Shown in pieces: positions 7,435-13,872 of a DNA stretch of 25,596 nucleotides. The DNA lies in IMG/VR virus record IMGVR_UViG_3300031957_003203, positions 1 through 25,596 of that record, one strand, 5' to 3'. The stretch is from a virus. Position 1 is the stretch's first letter, and each line of letters begins with the position of its first letter. The notes under the pieces are model-generated. The model had not been told where the DNA came from, did not search any database, and saw only the letters and a program-made list of their open reading frames with translations. The translations under genes were made by a program, and so were the position numbers.

Positions 7435-7460
7435 GGGTCCTCCGTAGTTCGGGAGGACCC
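7435..7460 (-). promoter_or_regulatory. Hairpin covering the ribosome binding site of the first leftward gene
   Basis: The minus-strand leader contains GGGTCCTCC, an 8-nt loop and GGAGGACCC, a perfect 9-bp stem (7452-7460 with 7435-7443). The GGAGG of the second arm is the Shine-Dalgarno sequence of the gene starting at 7433, and the stem ends one base before its ATG. In the folded leader the site would be closed. Confidence 0.6.
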
Positions 7461-7462
7461 TA

Positions 7463-7480
7463 ATCACGAAAAATCGTAAT
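7463..7480. promoter_or_regulatory. Left operator 1 (repressor site)
   Basis: ATCACGA-AAAA-TCGTAAT: the same inverted repeat as the perfect site at 8534-8551 with one change in the left arm. It lies upstream of the leftward operon and beside a possible minus-strand -10 (TGTAAT, 7484-7479). Confidence 0.75.
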
Positions 7481-7491
7481 TACAACACTAA

Positions 7492-7509
7492 ATCACGAAA
7501 AATCGTAAA
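7492..7509. promoter_or_regulatory. Left operator 2 (repressor site)
   Basis: ATCACGA-AAAA-TCGTAAA, centre 29 bp from operator 1. Inferred to bind the CI-like repressor encoded at 7827-8468. It covers the place where the -35 of the leftward promoter would be, and it also lies upstream of the small membrane protein gene at 7563. Confidence 0.75.
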
Positions 7510-7562
7510 TGCGAGTGTGTGGCGGCACTGCTAATCTGGCGTTGAATTGTGAGGAGAGTGCG

Positions 7563-7826
7563 ATGGCAGAGGCCGAGAAGGGGCAGCCGATGAGAGAAAT
7601 CGGGGCGATATGGGGCGTGTTTGGGTGGTTCACTTTTATAGGCGGATTCATCTGCCTGAGCGGCGCTGCAGCCATAGGCAATGCGCCATCATATGCCACC
7701 ACAGTAAGCTATGACTGGATTGCGACGCGGCTGGTCTTTGCGATTATCGGCGCGGCGTTGACCGGATCCGGAGCCGTCATGATTTCGGCTCGCGTTGTCA
7801 TTACGGCGCTGGCCCGATTGAAGTAG
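7563..7826 (+). CDS. Small two-helix membrane protein in the immunity region
   Basis: An 87-residue protein with two clear hydrophobic segments: about 14-38 (IWGVFGWFTFIGGFICLSGA) and about 57-82 (LVFAIIGAALTGSGAVMI). Both termini are likely cytoplasmic. The ATG at 7563 has GAGGAG 6 nt upstream. It ends exactly where the convergent repressor gene ends, with no gap. It sits between the left operators and cI, roughly where lambda carries rex, so it may be expressed in the lysogen and act in superinfection exclusion. That role is inference from place and topology. Confidence 0.72.
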   Translation: MAEAEKGQPMREIGAIWGVFGWFTFIGGFICLSGAAAIGNAPSYATTVSYDWIATRLVFAIIGAALTGSGAVMISARVVITALARLK

Positions 7827-8468
7827 TCAGCGCACCACGACTTGCGGGCTGGCGATGCTGACAAAGGGGAGGGCGCGCACAATCTCGACATCTTCGATGA
7901 GTGGCGCCCCATCCCAGCTTTCCAGATTGTATCGCCCGGCCGAGTAGCCCCGCCGAACAGTCTTGAAGAGCAGGGTCCCGTCAGCTAGCTCCACGATGCA
8001 GGCCTGTCCCAGGGCTTCAGTCGCTTCAATGGTATCGCGATCCAAGCAATAGATGATCCAGCGGTCCTGCGCGGGCGGCATGGAAAACCCTCTTACCTCG
8101 AAGGCGACATAGTCAAGATCCGGATTCAATCCGGGTGGAAGTGCGACCTCGTAAATGCCTTCATGTTTCCCCACGCCATCCATTACTTGAACCAATGCAC
8201 CTGCTCCGACGAGGCCTTTAACCCACACCTTTTTAGTGTGTTTATGAGAGTGTTCATCATAAAGTTGGTCAAGAGTAAGGCCGAGTGCGGCGGCGATTTT
8301 TCTGGCTGTGTCTTCTCTGAGTGAGCGCGATTTCCCGTCCAGGTAAGAATAAATCGTGGAGGGCGGCACGCCGGCAGCCTTGGCCAAAGCGTTAGGTTTG
8401 GTCCCGGCCCTTTCCAGGGCCTTGCGTACGCATTCGCGGCGTAGATCGGCATCGTCCAGCTTCGTCAT
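7827..8468 (-). CDS. cI: CI/LexA-type self-cleaving phage repressor
   Basis: A 213-residue repressor. Residues about 10-70 are an XRE-type HTH (NALAKAAGVPPSTIYSYLDG). The C-terminal peptidase S24 domain has the cleavage site VGAGA (Ala89-Gly90), the nucleophile Ser129 in VRGFSM and Lys169 in GTLLFKTVRR; the spacings fit LexA and CI. RecA-stimulated self-cleavage would therefore induce the prophage. The start at 8468 is chosen because it opens MTKLDDADLRRECVRKAL just before the HTH; no good Shine-Dalgarno is visible, so a leaderless message or a weak site is possible. It is divergent from the Cro-like gene and flanked by the three operator copies. Confidence 0.93.
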   Translation of the reverse strand: MTKLDDADLRRECVRKALERAGTKPNALAKAAGVPPSTIYSYLDGKSRSLREDTARKIAAALGLTLDQLYDEHSHKHTKKVWVKGLVGAGALVQVMDGVGKHEGIYEVALPPGLNPDLDYVAFEVRGFSMPPAQDRWIIYCLDRDTIEATEALGQACIVELADGTLLFKTVRRGYSAGRYNLESWDGAPLIEDVEIVRALPFVSIASPQVVVR

Positions 8469-8525
8469 GATTGTGAGGTAGCACACGCTTTTGCATAGAG
8501 CATTTGCGGAAAATCCCAATTTTGG

Positions 8526-8551
8526 TTGACATGATTACGAAAAATCGTAAT
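8526..8551 (+). promoter_or_regulatory. Rightward early promoter with perfect operator
   Basis: TTGACA at 8526-8531 is a consensus -35. The perfect 18-bp operator ATTACGA-AAAA-TCGTAAT follows at 8534-8551 and would fill the spacer and run into a poor -10 (about 8548-8553). A start near 8560 would make the Cro-like gene message nearly leaderless. Bound repressor would block polymerase directly. Confidence 0.75.
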
Positions 8552-8561
8552 TCATTTGGCC

Positions 8562-8777
8562 ATGACACCCACCGAAGCCAATCTCCAGCGCTTGCAAGCC
8601 GCCGCCAAAGCGCAAGGCCGCAAGCTAAACGAAATCGCTGCGGCGGCAGGCGTTGCGCCGGCGACGCTGTACGACATGGCTCGTCCCGGTTGGCAGCCGC
8701 GCAGCATTCAAAACCTGATCGCGGTGGAGCGCGCCCTGGGCCTGTCTTTTCCTCCCCAATCCAGCGAGGCAGCCTAG
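8562..8777 (+). CDS. Cro-like small HTH protein
   Basis: A 71-residue protein with an XRE-like HTH (LNEIAAAAGVAPATLYDMA, about 24-42) and a second helix pair (RSIQNLIAVERALGL). It is the first gene of the rightward operon, divergent from cI. Size and place fit a Cro-type antirepressor of the lysogenic state. The ATG at 8562 lies only 11 bp after the operator and has no Shine-Dalgarno; a TTG two codons earlier is possible. The next gene starts immediately after its stop. Confidence 0.8.
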   Translation: MTPTEANLQRLQAAAKAQGRKLNEIAAAAGVAPATLYDMARPGWQPRSIQNLIAVERALGLSFPPQSSEAA

Positions 8778-9443
8778 ATGTCTCGCTCGCCCGGCATTGC
8801 CGCCATTCAACAAAGCTGCATCAAGCCCGGCTGGGCGCGGGGTGTGCCGGCCGACTTTGCAGCCGGTCATCGCGATGGCTGGCGGACGGTGGTCACCGCC
8901 GAATTGTCGCTTGCTGGCTGGCAGTGGATGGTCTCGCAATGGCAGGCCGGCCCGGCGGGGGAGGTGGGGCCGGTGCGGGTGTGTGACTGGGGCTGCTGCG
9001 AACATGCCGAGTTTCAGGCTCTGTGTGACCGGCTCTATCGCGAGGCATCGGCCTTGGTGGGCTGGGTGTGCGATGACGCGCATGCGGGCCGGGTCGAGCT
9101 GCCGGGCTGCCGGGTGATCGACCAGGAAGGGTGGGTCGATGTCTGGGCGAAGGTGCGCGGACAATTGGCCTGCAAGATGGGCCTGTGGAGCGGTCTTGCT
9201 GTGGTGATGGCGCGCTGGCGTCTGGGCCTCGTGCATTTGCCGGCCGATGCCGGCCATGCGCCGGCCGGCTGGCTGACGCAGCTGGCGATCGAAGATCTGG
9301 GCGAGAGTGAAGAGGGTTTGGTGCGGCGGCGGATCGTGCCGGGATGCACCACGGAATTCACCCGCAATCTGGCGCGGGCTTGGGTTCTGTGGCGTGACGG
9401 CGTGGCGAGGGCGGCTCGTCCCCGGGTTGGGGAGGGCGGCTAG
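8778..9443 (+). CDS. Hypothetical early protein, Trp- and Cys-rich
   Basis: A 221-residue protein that I do not recognise. It is rich in Trp and has a CDWGCCEH cluster (about 72-79), a possible metal site, and later GWVCDDAHAG. The ATG follows the stop of the Cro-like gene with no gap, and its own stop is followed directly by the next ATG, so it is translated as part of the rightward early operon. Codon use matches its neighbours. Confidence 0.75.
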   Translation: MSRSPGIAAIQQSCIKPGWARGVPADFAAGHRDGWRTVVTAELSLAGWQWMVSQWQAGPAGEVGPVRVCDWGCCEHAEFQALCDRLYREASALVGWVCDDAHAGRVELPGCRVIDQEGWVDVWAKVRGQLACKMGLWSGLAVVMARWRLGLVHLPADAGHAPAGWLTQLAIEDLGESEEGLVRRRIVPGCTTEFTRNLARAWVLWRDGVARAARPRVGEGG

Positions 9444-9728
9444 ATGGTTCTGTTGCGGCTTACGGGCCTGGGATTGACGGGATTGTATTTTGCCGTGTGC
9501 TCGCTCCACGGCTTTCTGGCGGGTGCCAGCTTCATACTGGCACTTCACGAAGACCGTTCGGTTTCGGCAGCATCGGTGGTGTTGGCGCTGTCCTGGCTGG
9601 GTAGCGGCTGCTTGGCCGGGTTGTGGATTTCGATGATCCTGCGGGCCAGAAGCCGGCTGGACAATTTGATGTCCACCCGAATGCGACCTGGCGTGCCGGA
9701 CACCGACAGCGAGGTGCCGCGCAAATGA
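9444..9728 (+). CDS. Small membrane protein, end overlapped by an antisense gene
   Basis: A 94-residue protein with two hydrophobic segments: about 5-33 (LTGLGLTGLYFAVCSLHGFLAG) and about 43-66 (SVVLALSWLGSGCLAGLWIS). A basic and then acidic tail follows. TAGATG coupling to the previous gene supports it. Its last 184 bases are antisense to the 3' part of the leftward frame 9545-10108, which also looks coding, so one of the two ends may be wrong. Its TGA overlaps an ATG at 9725 that opens a short frame resembling the start of the gene at 10582. Confidence 0.55.
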   Translation: MVLLRLTGLGLTGLYFAVCSLHGFLAGASFILALHEDRSVSAASVVLALSWLGSGCLAGLWISMILRARSRLDNLMSTRMRPGVPDTDSEVPRK

Positions 9729-10108
9729 GCCGTGCTTCGCATATCTCCGCCCATCAAGGGCTGCAGCCGCAGGTTTTGCACGGATCGGGACGGGGTGGCG
9801 GCGCAACGCTCGGAGGGCGTGTCCCGCGATTTGCGCTTGCGGGTTACGGGTGCCAGCAACAAGCCGGGTGTCAGGCTGACGACTGTGGCGGTGTGAATTT
9901 CGTCGAACTGATCCGGTTCGAAGGTGAGCAACATCGGGTGGCGATATTGCTCTATGACGATACGGCCATTGCCCTCGGCTCGCCTGTCCCGCTCGCGCTC
10001 CCGCCAACGAAAATAGGCACTGAGGCTGGGGGACAATGCCGCCGCCAGAATAATCAGGGCGTATTGAAGAAGTTCGCTCCAGGGCGAATTCAGGAATTCC
10101 TCGATCAT
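9545..10108 (-). CDS. Leftward protein with N-terminal membrane helix
   Basis: A 187-residue protein against the direction of the operon. Residues about 12-34 (LLQYALIILAAALSPSLSAY) form one membrane helix, followed by a very basic RWRERERDRR, which places the rest in the cytoplasm. The soluble part has plausible beta segments (IRVDIKLSSRLL, IIEIHNP). No family recognised. Codon choice looks natural over the full length, including the part antisense to 9444-9728. It may form a unit with the leftward frame 10172-10459 and could be a late-acquired cassette. Confidence 0.55.
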   Translation of the reverse strand: MIEEFLNSPWSELLQYALIILAAALSPSLSAYFRWRERERDRRAEGNGRIVIEQYRHPMLLTFEPDQFDEIHTATVVSLTPGLLLAPVTRKRKSRDTPSERCAATPSRSVQNLRLQPLMGGDMRSTAHLRGTSLSVSGTPGRIRVDIKLSSRLLARRIIEIHNPAKQPLPSQDSANTTDAAETERSS

Positions 10109-10171
10109 CCGGGCAGTTTGCCGCGGCGTGCGTCACGCGTCGAGAGCGATACGGATGTTCCCAATCCTGTT

Positions 10172-10459
10172 TCATCCTTCTCCCCGCTTGTGGCGATGGG
10201 CATCCCCCAGGTCACGTGTCCCGTTGCCGGCCAACCGGGCGGGGAGAGGGGTGCCGGCCGGCTCCTCGCTGTGTCCCGATCCCATCTCTCCGGGGTCCGG
10301 GTGCAGGCCGGTCGGCGCCTCGTCTTTTCCGGTTTCGTTGGCGTCCAGCCAGTCTCCCACGGCGCGGTCACGCGCCGCGTCTTCCGGCAGGCCCATGGCC
10401 CGCGCCAGACGCGCCAAGGCCCGGGTCAACCGGTCATCGCTTTGTGTGTCGCGTCTCAA
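10172..10459 (-). CDS. Possible leftward small protein with TTG start
   Basis: A 95-residue frame. A TTG at 10459 has GGGAGG 5 nt upstream on the minus strand. The first half is a clean amphipathic helix region (DRLTRALARLARAMGLPEDAARDRAVGDWLDAN); the second half is Gly/Pro-rich and less convincing. It lies upstream of the leftward gene 9545-10108. The flanking stretches 10109-10171 and 10460-10581 hold no other supported gene. An alternative minus-strand frame ending at 10105 overlaps the next ATG but reads poorly. Confidence 0.4.
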   Translation of the reverse strand: MRRDTQSDDRLTRALARLARAMGLPEDAARDRAVGDWLDANETGKDEAPTGLHPDPGEMGSGHSEEPAGTPLPARLAGNGTRDLGDAHRHKRGEG

Positions 10460-10581
10460 TTCCGCCTCCCAACTGCGAATGCCCGGCGAGCCTATCGATC
10501 GGCGGTGCGGCGGAATGGGGAAACAGCGGCGGGCTTCCCCAAATTCCCTCGCCCCCAAACCACCAACAAGGCAGGTGCCCG

Positions 10582-11115
10582 ATGAGCCGCGCCACGGATA
10601 TCCCCGCCCATCGCGTGCATCCGGCGCGCGTCTATTCCGGCCTCAAGGCGGCGTCGGCCGATCTGGTGGAGGATAATGGCGGGCTGGATCGGGCAGCGGC
10701 GCGCACGCGCGGGTCGGCCGAGACGGTGCGGCGCTGTGTCCGCCATGAGTTTGACGCCCATTTCCTGGGCGTTGACCAGGTGGCCGACATGGAGGCCCGC
10801 GCCGAGCATCCCTGGGTGACGGCCGCCCTGGCCGAAACGGCTGGCTTCCTGCTGGTTCCCAGCCCGGAACGCATGAAGGCGGATGGGCTGGAGCAGCGCA
10901 CCATCAAGGAAGCGGCCGAAGCCATAACCGAGATTTCCAAGGCGCTGGCCACGGGCGGGACGATTGACCGCACCGAGGCACCGCGTGTGCGCAAGGAAGT
11001 GCTGGAGGCGATCCTGGCGCTTTTTGCCTTTGATCAGGATCTGCAACGGCGCTTTCCGGACCTCAAACCGCTGCGCCTGGACGGTATCGCCGACCTGATC
11101 GGGGAGGCGGACTGA
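10582..11115 (+). CDS. Phage regulatory protein, weakly CII/CP76-like
   Basis: A 177-residue, mainly helical protein. Residues about 10-45 (YSGLKAASADLVEDNGGLDRAAARTRGSAETVRRC) look like an HTH region, and residues about 65-90 (HPWVTAALAETAGFLLVPSPE) recall the block after the HTH in P2-type CII/CP76 regulators. The C-terminal half is a helical bundle. This is a resemblance by eye, not a firm family call. The ATG at 10582 follows AGGCAGG. Its stop shares a base with the next start (TGATG), opening a long run of overlapping genes. Confidence 0.6.
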   Translation: MSRATDIPAHRVHPARVYSGLKAASADLVEDNGGLDRAAARTRGSAETVRRCVRHEFDAHFLGVDQVADMEARAEHPWVTAALAETAGFLLVPSPERMKADGLEQRTIKEAAEAITEISKALATGGTIDRTEAPRVRKEVLEAILALFAFDQDLQRRFPDLKPLRLDGIADLIGEAD

Positions 11116-11255
11116 TGGCCCGGCGCGCACCTTCCCACAACCGATTTCCATTCCGGCCCTTCGGGCTGGGTCTGCCGGTCTCCGGCATTTTTGCCCTGGT
11201 GGTGGCCGGTCTGGTCTTCGCCGGGGTTTTTCTGGCCAGAGGAGTGACGGGATGA
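11115..11255 (+). CDS. Very small single-helix membrane protein
   Basis: A 46-residue protein: a basic N-terminus (ARRAPSHNRFPFRPFG), then one hydrophobic segment (SGIFALVVAGLVFAGVFLA, about 23-41) and a short tail. Its ATG shares the A of the previous stop, and its TGA overlaps the next ATG (ATGA), which is strong support for a gene of this size. Role unknown. Confidence 0.6.
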   Translation: MARRAPSHNRFPFRPFGLGLPVSGIFALVVAGLVFAGVFLARGVTG

Positions 11256-11761
11256 GTGAGACCAAAAGCCGTTGGTGTGAAGTGAGTTGGAAAGAGGCCT
11301 GCCTGGAGCTGGAAGCCTTTCTGGACGAAGATGGCCGCGTTGTGGCGCTGGGCCGGTTCCGGGGCGTGGTGCCTTTTGAAGAAACGGGGGAGGCCGCCCG
11401 AAGCGCCAGTGTGATGTCGGCGCTGTTTGTCGCGGTGGCCCAGGCCAATGTCTATCTCACCGTGCCGGCCAAGCCGGGAGCGGATGCCAAGCGGCCCTGC
11501 GTCTCTCTGCAAGACTTGTCGATTGTCCTGTCTCGCGGCCCGACGCCCGAGGCCTTCACCGAATTGGTGCGCGCATTGGCCAGTCTTGAACGGCAAGTGG
11601 CGACCGAACGGCGTTCGGCGGTCGAGTCTTCGGCGGCGGATGTGGCGCGCGGCCTGATGGAGAAGGGCATCAAGGATCGCGAGATCCTGGACCATCTCTT
11701 CATCCACCAAAATTTCCACCGGGACATGTCCTGGCTCGCGGAATTGCGGGAGGCGGTGTGA
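11252..11761 (+). CDS. Hypothetical early phage protein
   Basis: A 169-residue protein of unknown role. The C-terminal third is helical (SSAADVARGLMEKGIKDREI, then HLFIHQNFHRDM). It carries one copy of the repeated palindrome, read as ATERRSA at about 118-124. Start and stop both overlap the neighbouring genes. Confidence 0.72.
   Translation: MSETKSRWCEVSWKEACLELEAFLDEDGRVVALGRFRGVVPFEETGEAARSASVMSALFVAVAQANVYLTVPAKPGADAKRPCVSLQDLSIVLSRGPTPEAFTELVRALASLERQVATERRSAVESSAADVARGLMEKGIKDREILDHLFIHQNFHRDMSWLAELREAV
11604..11618. repeat. Dispersed palindrome copy 2
   Basis: CCGAACGGCGTTCGG, inside the gene 11252-11761, where it reads as ERRS on the plus strand. Confidence 0.75.
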
Positions 11762-12054
11762 TGGGTGGGCATAGCTACAGACGCGACGTCAAGGCCCGCG
11801 ATTATGTTGTCTTTGATCCGGCGGGTGAGCCGGTCTGCCGGGGCTTTACCTGCCCGGATGATGCGGTGCGCAAGATTGAACAGCTGGAGCATGAAGCGCG
11901 CCGGGTTGACCGGCCTTGCATGACCTGCCGGGCCATTTTCAAGAGCGAAGGCTCGCACAATCGCATGTGCGATACATGCCGGGGCCGTGCCTCGGGCGAG
12001 GATGTGAGCGGGCATTCGATTGCCCTGCCTCGGCGGACCGGAGGGCGGGCATGA
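11761..12054 (+). CDS. Small zinc-finger phage protein
   Basis: A 97-residue protein. The C-terminal half holds CMTC, then a FKSEGSHNRMC stretch and CDTC, two CxxC pairs that form a likely zinc knuckle. This pattern (a Cys pair, F.SEG.HNR, a Cys pair) is frequent in small alphaproteobacterial phage and chromosomal proteins. The ATG shares its A with the previous TGA; a GTG one codon earlier is possible. Function unknown, perhaps DNA binding. Confidence 0.7.
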   Translation: MGGHSYRRDVKARDYVVFDPAGEPVCRGFTCPDDAVRKIEQLEHEARRVDRPCMTCRAIFKSEGSHNRMCDTCRGRASGEDVSGHSIALPRRTGGRA

Positions 12055-12458
12055 GCCGGGTCAAGCTGAAGCCCTTCGCCCTGCGCCGCTGGGCAGGCCT
12101 GGCCCTGATCAAGCAGGCGGTCCTGGCCGATCTGGCCGGTGTTGCGCGGCCCATGATTTCGGACTGGACGCGCGGCGCGCGGGCCATTCCGGAGGATGTG
12201 TTGGCTCGGTTCATCAAGGCGATCAATGAGCGCCTGGAACGCGAAGGCCTGGCCGAACGCTGCAGTCGCGACAAGCTCGTCCTGCCCAGCCCAATCAAGC
12301 CCGACATGCGCAGCCCTGATCAGCGCAAGCAGGCGCGCTATGCCGCCGAGCGCCGCCGGCGGGGCCTTGACCGGGAAGCAGCGCGCGGGGAGCGGGCGGC
12401 CTCCGGAAAGCCTGGGCGTGCCGTGAATTATCACGCGGGGGCGGGGGTGCGTGGATGA
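12051..12458 (+). CDS. XRE-like HTH protein with basic tail
   Basis: A 135-residue protein. Residues about 12-60 form an HTH: LALIKQAVLADLAGVARPMISDW then ARAIPEDVLARFIKAI, where the second helix would contact DNA. The C-terminal 40 residues are very rich in Arg and Ala. ATGA overlaps at both ends tie it into the operon. A second Cro-type or middle regulator is the likely role. Confidence 0.7.
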   Translation: MSRVKLKPFALRRWAGLALIKQAVLADLAGVARPMISDWTRGARAIPEDVLARFIKAINERLEREGLAERCSRDKLVLPSPIKPDMRSPDQRKQARYAAERRRRGLDREAARGERAASGKPGRAVNYHAGAGVRG

Positions 12459-12733
12459 TCGACCTCCCGCACCGCCCCAAATATGGCGAGGACATCACCG
12501 AAGCCGAGCTGACCCGTCTGCGCCAGGAGGGAGCCGACAAGGCCATGTTCTATGTCCGGGCGGTGATCGGCCGATTGCCGGTGCGGGATCCGCAGCCGGG
12601 GGAAACGCCGGCGGAATGGATGGGAGCCTGGCGCGCCCTGGTCGAAGCGCAACTCGATCTGACGGCCGGTCAGATCGCGCGCGGAGAATTGTCGCTGGCG
12701 CCCTTGCCGAAACGGAGGGCGGCCCATGGCTAA
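12455..12733 (+). CDS. Small hypothetical protein
   Basis: A 92-residue helical protein with an acidic N-terminus (EDITEAELTRLRQEGADKAMFY) and a basic end (PLPKRRAAHG). No family recognised. It overlaps the gene before it by ATGA and the DUF4326 gene after it by 8 bp. Confidence 0.65.
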   Translation: MIDLPHRPKYGEDITEAELTRLRQEGADKAMFYVRAVIGRLPVRDPQPGETPAEWMGAWRALVEAQLDLTAGQIARGELSLAPLPKRRAAHG

Positions 12734-13184
12734 GCCTCGCCGGATCCAGCTGAAACGCACCAAGGGTTATCGCAAGCCGAAAGAGGACGTGACCGTCACC
12801 CGCGCCACGCGGTGGGGCAATCCCTGGCTGGTGAAGGATTGGGGCCAGCACAAGGCGGTTGCCCTGTTCCGGGATGACCTGTTCGAGCGGGAAGTGTTCG
12901 AGGGGCCCAAAGGGCCGGTCACGCTGGCGGAGGTTCGCGCCCAGCTGAAAGGGCGGGACCTGGCCTGCTATTGCGAGCCGGGGCGGCCCTGCCATGCAGA
13001 CGTTCTGATCAAGGCCGCCAATAGCACCGGAAGCCTGAAAACGGTGCGTCGGGTGACGGGCGGGATGGGGATTGGAGAGCAGCCCGGCCGGCTTGGTCGC
13101 AAGCAGGGCGGGGCGCCTTGCGACCATATGGGCGATCCGCTGCCGACCCGTTGGGACTATGTCCTGGATCGGGGGGTGAGATGA
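12726..13184 (+). CDS. DUF4326 domain protein
   Basis: A 152-residue protein. Residues about 7-98 match DUF4326: RIQLKRTKGYRKP, VTVTRATRWGNPW, then LKGRDLACYCEPGRPCHADV. The CYC...PCHAD element with conserved Cys and His is typical and may hold a metal or be catalytic. The domain is frequent in phages, and its biochemical role is not established to my knowledge. The C-terminal 50 residues are an extension with a second Cys and a Gly-rich stretch. The start lies within the end of the previous gene. Confidence 0.85.
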   Translation: MAKPRRIQLKRTKGYRKPKEDVTVTRATRWGNPWLVKDWGQHKAVALFRDDLFEREVFEGPKGPVTLAEVRAQLKGRDLACYCEPGRPCHADVLIKAANSTGSLKTVRRVTGGMGIGEQPGRLGRKQGGAPCDHMGDPLPTRWDYVLDRGVR

Positions 13185-13516
13185 GCCCGGATGACATCCT
13201 GACCCTGACCGGCCGGGTGGTCGGTGTGATCCAGCGCACCCGGGTCGACCTGGCCTGTGAAGATGCCGCACAAGAGGATCTGGCACGGGCGCTTTATCGG
13301 GAATTCTACGGCCCGCGCACCATCGGCCATCTGGTGGACCGCGAAGTCTCCCTGTCACCGCGCGAGCGGATCGACATTATGGTCGGGCCAGTGGGTGTGG
13401 AGGTGAAGCGCGCCACAGCGCAGCGTCGGGCCGTGTTGCGCCAGCTGGAGCGCTATGCCGCGCATGACAGCGTCAAGGCGCTGGTCGCGCGGTATCTGAA
13501 AGGGGGATCATCATGA
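13181..13516 (+). CDS. Small protein with PD-(D/E)xK nuclease-like core
   Basis: A 111-residue protein. The segment ERIDIMVGPVGVEVKRA (about 66-82) has Asp, then about 10 residues, then Glu-x-Lys on consecutive predicted beta strands, the signature of the PD-(D/E)xK fold. A helix with basic residues follows (QRRAVLRQLERYA). At this size it would be a minimal domain, as in VRR-NUC-like or Holliday-junction-type enzymes. No other catalytic domain is visible. ATGA overlaps on both sides. Confidence 0.6.
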   Translation: MSPDDILTLTGRVVGVIQRTRVDLACEDAAQEDLARALYREFYGPRTIGHLVDREVSLSPRERIDIMVGPVGVEVKRATAQRRAVLRQLERYAAHDSVKALVARYLKGGSS

Positions 13517-13872
13517 CCCCCATAACACTGCAGGCCTGTCTTATCCCTGACACGGATGATGTGGCCAAGCCGGGCCAGTATCAGCTGTTGGACAAGCGGT
13601 GGAATGTGACGCGCGGCCGGTTGTCGGCTTGGCGCATCGAGATCGGTTGCCCGTGCTGTGGCCACGCCACGGAGTTTGAGCTGTCGCCGGCCGGAGACCG
13701 GCACGGCGCCCAAGGTCAGTTGCGCTGGGACGGCAATGTGCAATTGCCCACGGTCTTCGGCCGGATCGTCATTGCCGCCCATGGCCGCTGTGGCGGCTGG
13801 TCCGGTCATCTGGAGGGCGGCGAGTTTCGCACGGATGCGACCCTGGTGACGCGGGAGGGCGGGAATGTGTGA
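13513..13872 (+). CDS. Hypothetical protein with paired cysteines, weakly DUF6527-like
   Basis: A 119-residue, beta-rich protein. It has IGCPCCGHATEFEL (about 44-57), a W-x-GN segment, a PT..GRIVI strand and a late CGGWSGHLEGGEF. The order of CPCCG, a central Trp, PT-x-S/I and a late GH/W..GG resembles DUF6527, but the match is loose. Probably metal-binding; role unknown. Confidence 0.6.
   Translation: MTPITLQACLIPDTDDVAKPGQYQLLDKRWNVTRGRLSAWRIEIGCPCCGHATEFELSPAGDRHGAQGQLRWDGNVQLPTVFGRIVIAAHGRCGGWSGHLEGGEFRTDATLVTREGGNV

Noticed and set aside
8625-10175. 516-residue open frame on the minus strand
   Set aside because: It lies antisense to the Cro-like gene and the gene 8778-9443, both of which have coupled starts and natural sequence. 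Its protein is Gln/His/Pro/Arg-rich without any domain, typical of an open antisense frame in GC-rich DNA.
10105-10371. 88-residue minus-strand frame whose stop overlaps the ATG at 10108
   Set aside because: The overlap is attractive, but the protein is Arg/Thr/Pro-rich without pattern, and the competing frame 10172-10459 reads better and has a ribosome binding site.
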